Source: Spirochaetales bacterium
GTDB lineage: Bacteria; Spirochaetota; Spirochaetia; SZUA-6; DRHE01
Direction of reading: 5' to 3'
DNA length: 9,315 nt
Assembly: GCA_016930895.1 (NCBI GenBank)
Contig: JAFGFV010000579.1
Location: 1-9,315 of the forward strand
Each line of letters opens with the position of its first letter. Position 1 is the stretch's first letter. The translations under genes were made by a program, and so were the position numbers. The notes under the pieces were generated by a model. It worked only from the letters and a program-made list of their open reading frames with translations, made no database searches and had not been told where the DNA came from. Of the stretch, positions 5,100 through 9,315 are shown piece by piece.

Positions 5100-5203
5100 T
5101 CAACGGCTCGGTCCAAGCCGCTCTGGCCGCGCTCCTCCGGAACAGCCGGAACGAACTCACCGAGAAGGACTATCACAAGCTCATCGGGCCGGCGCCCGGC
5201 TGA
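5055..5203 (+). pseudogene. blaI: BlaI/MecI-family repressor, 3' part
   Basis: Reads ATRSAIQHLLRTYFNGSVQA, then ALAALLRNSRNELTEKDYHK and LIGPAPG before TGA 5201-5203. This is the C-terminal dimerisation helix region of BlaI-type repressors, whose members show RSAL.HLL.TFF.GS...A..ALL and end in a short acidic/basic helix. No start codon lies in this frame between the junction (about 5050) and the homology, and the winged-helix part is absent. It directly precedes the BlaR1/M56-like gene, the standard order of blaI-blaR1 operons, so this is the original 3' end of the operon's repressor. Joined to the remnant at 714-846 across the shared 45 bp, it would rebuild one blaI gene lacking only the internal segment. 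Confidence 0.75.
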
Positions 5204-5205
5204 CG

Positions 5206-6556
5206 GTGCTGCTGGGGCGGGGGCTCCTGGTGTTCGCGGCCGCCTGGGCCGTAACGGGACTGGCCAGACGCCTGTCCAGTGAAACCCGGCACCTGATTTG
5301 GATGGGGGCGATCGGAAGCTTCGTGATCATCCCGGTGGCCTGGCTGACACTCCCGCCGCTCCACTTCGGCTCCTGGTTCCCGGCGGAACCGCGGGTCTTC
5401 TACAGCATCGCCGTCGCTCCGGCGGTGTCGCACCAGGAGTACCTTCGGCTCGCGCAGGAGGCTCGCGACCAGGCCCTGTGGAGCGGGATGCCCCATCCGG
5501 GAGCCTTCGGAGGCCTGGCCCTGCCCCTGCTGGCCGTCTAGGCGGCCGGGGCTGCAATCCTGGCCGGGCGCCTGCTGCTGGGCGCTCGCAGCCTGCGCCG
5601 CCTGGCGGCTGCTCGTGCGCCGCTCTCCGGCCGTGCTGCTGAGCGAGCGCTGCCGTGTCCCGTTCACCTTCGGCATTCGCCGGCCGGTGATCGTGCTGCC
5701 CGCTTCGGCTCCCGGCTGGTCCGCTGTGCGCACCGATTCGGCCCTGACTCACGAACTGGCCCACATCCGCCGGTGGAATATGTTGACCCAGTCGATTGCC
5801 GACGGCGTGTGTCTGGTCTTCTGGTTCATCCCGCCTCTGTGGCTGGCCTACGCGGCCATGCTGCGAGAGGCGGAGACCTGCTGCGACCAGCAGGTCATCA
5901 ACCGCGGCATCAGGGGATCCGAGTATGCCCGGAACATCGTGGATCTGGCAAACAGCTGTCACGGGCGGATTCTGCTTCCCTGCATGTCCGGTCCGATAGG
6001 CGGAAGGATGATGCTGAAGAAACGGGTGCAGAAGGTTCTCAGCCTGAAGCCCGGGGCCGCGAGCTTCGGGCCCAAGGGGGTAGCCACCGTGCTGGCGGCG
6101 TTCCTGTGCTGTCTGGTGCCGCTCCTCGCACTGACCTGCGCCACGAGACCGCCGGTGCTCGAGGCGGAGGATCCGCTGGTCGGGACCTGGGTCAACGAGG
6201 ACTACGACAAGGCACAGCACGTGGAGCGCCACATGGTCGGCAGGTTCGTCGTGTTCCCGGACGGCCGGGAACTGGGTTACAGGCGCATCGGCGACACCGA
6301 CCCGGTTTGGGACAAGAGGTTCGTCGTCGAGGAGCCCTGGATCGACGCAGAGGGATACCGCTGGTACAAGATGCACTGGACCTCGCAGGGGTGCTCCAGC
6401 GGTAGTGACAAAGTCTGGTCCGGCAACACCCTGGCCCGCATCAACCCCGCAGGCACAATCTGGGAAGCCAAATACAGCGGGTACGGGGGGTATCCCGACG
6501 TGACGGGGTTCGACCCCGCGGGACCCGGCTGCAGCATCATGTACAGGCAGCAGTAG
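5206..6556 (+). pseudogene. BlaR1/M56-family membrane metalloprotease with novel sensor domain, disrupted
   Basis: BlaR1-type proteins are four-span membrane zinc proteases that sense an external signal and trigger BlaI cleavage. Here GTG 5206, 2 bases after the blaI stop, begins two membrane spans (LLVFAAAWAVTGLA and IWMGAIGSFVIIPVAWLTL) separated by the family sequence RLSSETRHL. The third span is broken by TAG at 5539-5541, probably a mutated Trp codon, since the frame continues sensibly (AAGAAILAGRLLLGARSL). Near 5615 the reading shifts by one, possibly with a small deletion, into LLSERCRVPFTFGIRRPVIV, then the zinc motif HELAH (5750-5764), REAETCCDQQVI with the third ligand, and the fourth span (VLAAFLCCLVPLLAL). 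The last 125 residues (from LVGTWVNEDYD) are not a penicillin-binding domain but a small lipocalin-like, Trp/Tyr-rich domain. Sequencing error is possible for the shift, less so for the stop. Confidence 0.75.
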
Positions 6557-6651
6557 GGGGACCGCACGGGCAGCCCCCAGGGCCGGCCGGCCATCCCGGG
6601 AGCGCCTAACCAGGGTTGCCGCCCAGGCCGGGACGCGCTACGATTACCGGC
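6557..6651. other. Intergenic region, GC-rich, no terminator seen
   Basis: Ninety-five bases with GGCCGGCCGGCC and CCCGGG self-complementary runs but no hairpin followed by T residues. Its right end carries the promoter-like sequence of the DUF2271 gene. Confidence 0.4.
6616..6644 (+). promoter_or_regulatory. Candidate promoter of the DUF2271 gene, leaderless type
   Basis: TTGCCG (6616-6621) and TACGAT (6639-6644) are exactly 17 bases apart, 4 of 6 matches each. The -10 ends 7 bases before the ATG at 6652, so the message would begin at or next to the start codon. No ribosome-binding site precedes this ATG. The geometry is nearly the same as at arsR. Confidence 0.45.
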
Positions 6652-7224
6652 ATGGGACGTAACGCGCGCATTCTGAGCCTGGGGCTCGCGCTGCTCGCCT
6701 GCGCTTCGACCATCGGGGCTCAGCCCGCCGAGGCCGCGGGGCGGGTCACGATCACATACACGCTGAACCGCCTGTCCCGGATCGCCAGCAACCAGCTCGC
6801 CATCTGGATCGAAGACGCCAACGGGCGGTTCTTGCGGACGCTGATGGTCACGGACTTTGCCGGCCGGGACGCGGGCTGGAAGCGCCGTCCGCAGACCCTC
6901 GTCCGCTGGCGCCAGGCCGCCGAAATGGTAGCTCTGGCCCAGCGGGAAATCGACGCGGTGAGCGCGGCCACCCCGCCGAGCGGGACCCATTCCGTGGACT
7001 GGGACCTCAGGGACCGGGACGGCAGGGCCGTCCCCCAGGGGACGTACCGGTACCGCATCGACGGGAACATCTCCTGGGACACCACGGTGATGTGGACCGG
7101 TACCATCGAGGTCGGGGGCGGCCCTCAGACCTCCCGGGCCGCGGCCCTCTACAGCCCGGCGGGCGCCGAAGCGGCGGGAGCCCTGATCTCCGAGGTTTCG
7201 GCGCTGTACGAGCCCGGCCCGTAG
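6652..7224 (+). CDS. DUF2271 secreted protein
   Basis: A 190-residue exported protein of the DUF2271 family, small immunoglobulin-like periplasmic domains related in fold to FlgD-type Ig modules. Residues 1-28 form a signal peptide (MGRNARI, hydrophobic LSLGLALLACAS, cleavage near AQPAEA). The LLAC at 14-17 is a poor lipobox, so ordinary secretion is more likely. The domain follows: VTITYTLNRL, then QLAIWIEDANGRFLRTLMV (about 46-64), the segment DAVSAATPPSGTHSVDWDLR (about 102-121) and DRDGRAVPQGTYRYRIDGNI, all family hallmarks. DUF2271 genes often sit beside PepSY or FMN-transferase (ApbE) genes; neither is visible here. I start at ATG 6652 because translation from further upstream has no signal-like start. 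The gene converges on hexokinase with 16 bases between stops. Confidence 0.85.
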   Translation: MGRNARILSLGLALLACASTIGAQPAEAAGRVTITYTLNRLSRIASNQLAIWIEDANGRFLRTLMVTDFAGRDAGWKRRPQTLVRWRQAAEMVALAQREIDAVSAATPPSGTHSVDWDLRDRDGRAVPQGTYRYRIDGNISWDTTVMWTGTIEVGGGPQTSRAAALYSPAGAEAAGALISEVSALYEPGP

Positions 7225-7240
7225 CCGGAGGGCCGGCCGG

Positions 7241-8587
7241 TCAGTTGGTCAGGCCGGCGATGGCCGCCCCGATCAGGCTGGCGTTCTCTACCTTGACGAT
7301 CTCGCAGTAGCGGTCCTGGCGGTCCTCCAGGTAGCCCTTGAGGTAGAACTCGATGCGCGGACGCAAGGCCTTGAGGCCGTAGAACATCGAGCCCTCCACC
7401 ACGACGCACACCGGCGCGCAGGGGCTGTGCCCGGCCCCGGACTTGAGCAGGCAGCCGGACAGCACGATCGTCGCCAGTTTGGCCGCCCGCTCGATCAGCC
7501 GGTCGACCAGGAAGCAGGCGAGCTCCCGGTCGGTTTCGCTCGCGCCGGCCAGGGCCGAGCCAAGGGGATGGGTCGTTGACAAGGGGTGCACCAGGAGCTC
7601 GTGCAGGTCCTCGGTGGCGAGCTCCGCCAGCGCGCCCAGGCCCTCGCCGGCCCCCGGCCCGAGGAGGCCGTCCGCCGCGGCCCGGCGCAGCACCCGAAGG
7701 GTCAGGGGCCCGAGGTAGGCCCCGGAGTACATCTTCTCGATGATGCCTTCCCGGGGCTTGCGGGTGGCAGCCGCGAACTCTTCGTCCAGGCGGCCCCGAG
7801 GAGGCAGGGCGTAGTTGCCCGACTCGGTGTTGATGATCTGCGTACCCGTGGGGTCGAGGTCCTTCCTCGTGGTGATGTTGCGGTTGCTCTCAGTGTAGCA
7901 GGTGTTCGACCCCGTGCCCAAAATGAACCCCATGTACCCCGAGTAGCTGCGCCCCGCCGAGGTCGCCTTGCCGGCCACCATGGTGGCCACGGTGTCGTTG
8001 AGCAGCACAATGCGCTTCCCGGCGCCCCGGGACAGGGCCGCCCCTGCGCCGCCTGAGCCGCCGGAACCACGGGCCGCCAGCGCCCGCAGAATGCTATCGC
8101 CGACGAGCTCGCCGATCACCTCCGGGGCCTTGATCTCCTTGCTGAACCGGTTCAGGCGCCCATCCTTGCTCGGGGTCTTGTCCATGGAATAGGAGAAGCA
8201 GAAGCCGATGCGTTCGCTCGCCTCCGCCACCGGGGCCAGGTAGTCCGCGAACGTCCGGAAGAACTCCTCCTTGCCCACCTCGCGCTCCACCCCGGGCATG
8301 GTGTAGCGCTCGAAGTTCTCGATCACGGGCTGGAGCCGCTCGTCGAAATGCACCGTGGCCACGCGCAGGTGGGTCCCACCGGCGTCCAGGGCGATGACCT
8401 TGCGCCCCACCGGCAGCTCTTCGACCAGGTCGATGTAGGTGGGAATCATCTCAAGGCTGCTGGGCTGGCCCGCCAGACCGCGGCGCATCTCTTCCATGAA
8501 GGTCTCGACACAGGCCTCCAGGTCCATGTCCGCGGGGTCCATGCCGTGAGATCTCAAGAACTCGACCGCTCGCTGCTTGTTGTTCAT
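7241..8587 (-). CDS. Hexokinase (spirochaete-type, eukaryote-like family)
   Basis: ATP-dependent phosphorylation of glucose or other hexoses to the 6-phosphate, the cytoplasmic entry step of glycolysis. The 448 residues carry the family landmarks in order: phosphate-1 loop LDAGGTHLRV (68-76), catalytic LLNDTVATM with D198 as base, phosphate-2 loop GFILGTGSNTCY (220-231), sugar-binding INTESGNY with E256, MYSGAYLG, and the adenosine loop VVVEGSMFYG (396-405). Length matches the roughly 450-residue bacterial form. An extra Gly/Ser/Ala loop (GSGGSGGAGAALSRGAG, 174-190) separates the sugar-binding region from the catalytic motif and looks like a lineage insertion. Start: ATG 8587 gives the usual N-terminus (NNKQRAVEF); a TTG at 8647 would add 20 atypical residues. 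An inverted repeat sits upstream. It follows the AOR gene by 98 bases. Confidence 0.95.
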   Translation of the reverse strand: MNNKQRAVEFLRSHGMDPADMDLEACVETFMEEMRRGLAGQPSSLEMIPTYIDLVEELPVGRKVIALDAGGTHLRVATVHFDERLQPVIENFERYTMPGVEREVGKEEFFRTFADYLAPVAEASERIGFCFSYSMDKTPSKDGRLNRFSKEIKAPEVIGELVGDSILRALAARGSGGSGGAGAALSRGAGKRIVLLNDTVATMVAGKATSAGRSYSGYMGFILGTGSNTCYTESNRNITTRKDLDPTGTQIINTESGNYALPPRGRLDEEFAAATRKPREGIIEKMYSGAYLGPLTLRVLRRAAADGLLGPGAGEGLGALAELATEDLHELLVHPLSTTHPLGSALAGASETDRELACFLVDRLIERAAKLATIVLSGCLLKSGAGHSPCAPVCVVVEGSMFYGLKALRPRIEFYLKGYLEDRQDRYCEIVKVENASLIGAAIAGLTN

Positions 8588-8596
8588 CGTATGGAG

Positions 8597-8660
8597 AGCC
8601 CCTGTACCGCTCGCCGGCTTCGCCGATTCTGATCCATTATGGGGCAAAACACCAGGGGCT
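8597..8660 (-). promoter_or_regulatory. Inverted repeat in the leader of the hexokinase gene
   Basis: Perfect 8-bp arms AGCCCCTG (8597-8604) and CAGGGGCT (8653-8660) are separated by 48 bases that contain a small inner stem (CGGC-GAA-GCCG on the minus strand) and a CATAAT motif. On the mRNA the arm nearest the gene contains AGGGG, the only purine-rich candidate ribosome site, 11 bases before the ATG. Pairing would hide it. It may instead be part of the end of the AOR transcript. Confidence 0.3.
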
Positions 8661-8685
8661 GACTATCCCGCGGTGGTTCCTGCGT

Positions 8686-9315
8686 TCAGCGCTCGTAGAA
8701 GCGCCGCTCGTCGCCCTCTCTCACGTCGTACACCGACTGGTTCGGCGCGAGGGGTTCCCGGCGCATGAAATCCGGAATGCGGTCGTGAGCTTCGGTGAAG
8801 CCCGCCCGGCGGTTGAAGTCCCGTTCCATCCGCAGGAGGCTCATCCCCAGGTTGACGAGCTCCGGGAAGCGCACCTCGCGTCCCGTGACGACCCGCACCG
8901 CCTCCTCCAGGAACTCCGTCTGAGCCAGGGACACCCGGGCCGTGAACAGGCACACCCCCAGGCTGTCGAGCACCATGGTCTTGGCGTGGAGCTCCCGCAC
9001 CGGCTCCAGCTGCACCGCCGGGTCCAGGTGGTCGACCGCCAGGGTGATGGCGTTGCCTGCCGTATGGTCCGCCCCCATGGGCGAGAGGGCGTACGTCAGC
9101 CCCATGCCCTTGATGGCCCGGGGATCGTAGGCCGCCATGCCCTGGCCCTTGACCGCGGGAACACGCTCGACGCCGTAGGCCCGGCCGCAGGCCACCGAAC
9201 CAGAGCCGATCAGGCGACCCTGAGCTGTACCCTCGCCGATTTCCGCAATCAGGCGCCGGGCGGCCTCGAAGTCTCCGAAGCTGAAGACCCCGGCTTCCGC
9301 CAGGACCCCGAGGGC
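8686..9315 (-). CDS. Aldehyde ferredoxin oxidoreductase family protein, C-terminal part
   Basis: C-terminal 209 residues of a tungsten (or molybdenum) bis-pterin enzyme of the AOR family, which oxidises aldehydes to carboxylates with ferredoxin as electron acceptor in the cytoplasm. Seen here: RVPAVKGQGMAAYDPRAIKG, then GLTYALSPMGADHTAG (the family's DHTAG segment, with the histidine known to lie at the active site in Pyrococcus AOR) and MVLDSLGVCLF, whose Cys corresponds to the last ligand of the 4Fe-4S cluster. The first cluster cysteines and pterin domain lie beyond the window. The C-terminus is a helical domain ending in the short tail REGDERRFYER. The substrate cannot be told from this part. 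It precedes hexokinase by 98 bases on the same strand; a shared transcript is possible but the leader structure there suggests separate control. Confidence 0.93.
   Translation of the reverse strand, partial: ALGVLAEAGVFSFGDFEAARRLIAEIGEGTAQGRLIGSGSVACGRAYGVERVPAVKGQGMAAYDPRAIKGMGLTYALSPMGADHTAGNAITLAVDHLDPAVQLEPVRELHAKTMVLDSLGVCLFTARVSLAQTEFLEEAVRVVTGREVRFPELVNLGMSLLRMERDFNRRAGFTEAHDRIPDFMRREPLAPNQSVYDVREGDERRFYER

Noticed and set aside
5327..6376. Long minus-strand open frame (349 codons)
   Set aside because: Antisense of the M56 protease gene; Pro/Gly/Arg-rich translation without motifs, while the plus strand carries HELAH and membrane spans.
7225..7240. Possible bidirectional terminator between the convergent DUF2271 and hexokinase stops
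   Set aside because: Only 16 bases of GC-rich sequence with no adequate stem and no T-run on either side.

Overview
The window is high-GC bacterial DNA (codon third positions are mostly G/C) with a Gram-negative envelope: signal peptides, barrel-like secreted proteins and a lipoprotein-type signal. The hexokinase belongs to the ROK-independent family with a eukaryote-like phosphate-1 motif, best known in bacteria from spirochaetes. That makes a GC-rich spirochaete, or an uncultured relative, my best guess; it is inference from one gene family, not proof.

Layout from left to right. (1) 1-562, minus strand: an ArsR-family repressor translationally coupled to an ABC-transporter ATPase cut by the window edge. 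(2) 664-5203: a scrambled region. The start of a blaI-like repressor gene (714-846) and the end of one (5055-5203) lie 4.2 kb apart and share a 45-bp segment with 42 identical positions. Between them, mostly on the minus strand, are a DUF433 antitoxin gene whose DUF5615 toxin partner is cut off at the blaI junction, an HDOD plus class III cyclase-like signalling gene, a lipoprotein 5' piece fused in frame to it, two very small genes with strong ribosome-binding sites, a divergent barrel-like secreted protein gene, and a frameshifted barrel-like remnant. (3) 5206-6556: a BlaR1/M56-type membrane metalloprotease gene directly after the blaI 3' end. It carries an amber codon and a frameshift but keeps HELAH and an unusual extracytoplasmic domain. 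(4) 6652-7224: a secreted DUF2271 protein. (5) 7241-9315, minus strand: hexokinase, and the C-terminal part of a tungsten-type aldehyde ferredoxin oxidoreductase (AOR).

How the genes relate. The original logic of the middle region looks like a BlaI-BlaR1 sensor/repressor operon, now dismantled: the repressor lost its DNA-binding helices and was split, and the protease gene is broken. The toxin, lipoprotein and barrel genes were truncated at junctions as well. The flanks (ArsR-ABC, hexokinase, AOR, DUF2271) look intact. Three start sites (arsR, the DUF2271 gene and, less surely, the HDOD gene) show a promoter-like hexamer pair with 17-bp spacing placed so that transcription would start at or within a few bases of the start codon, suggesting leaderless mRNAs. 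I saw no tRNA, rRNA, CRISPR array, transposase or convincing intrinsic terminator.
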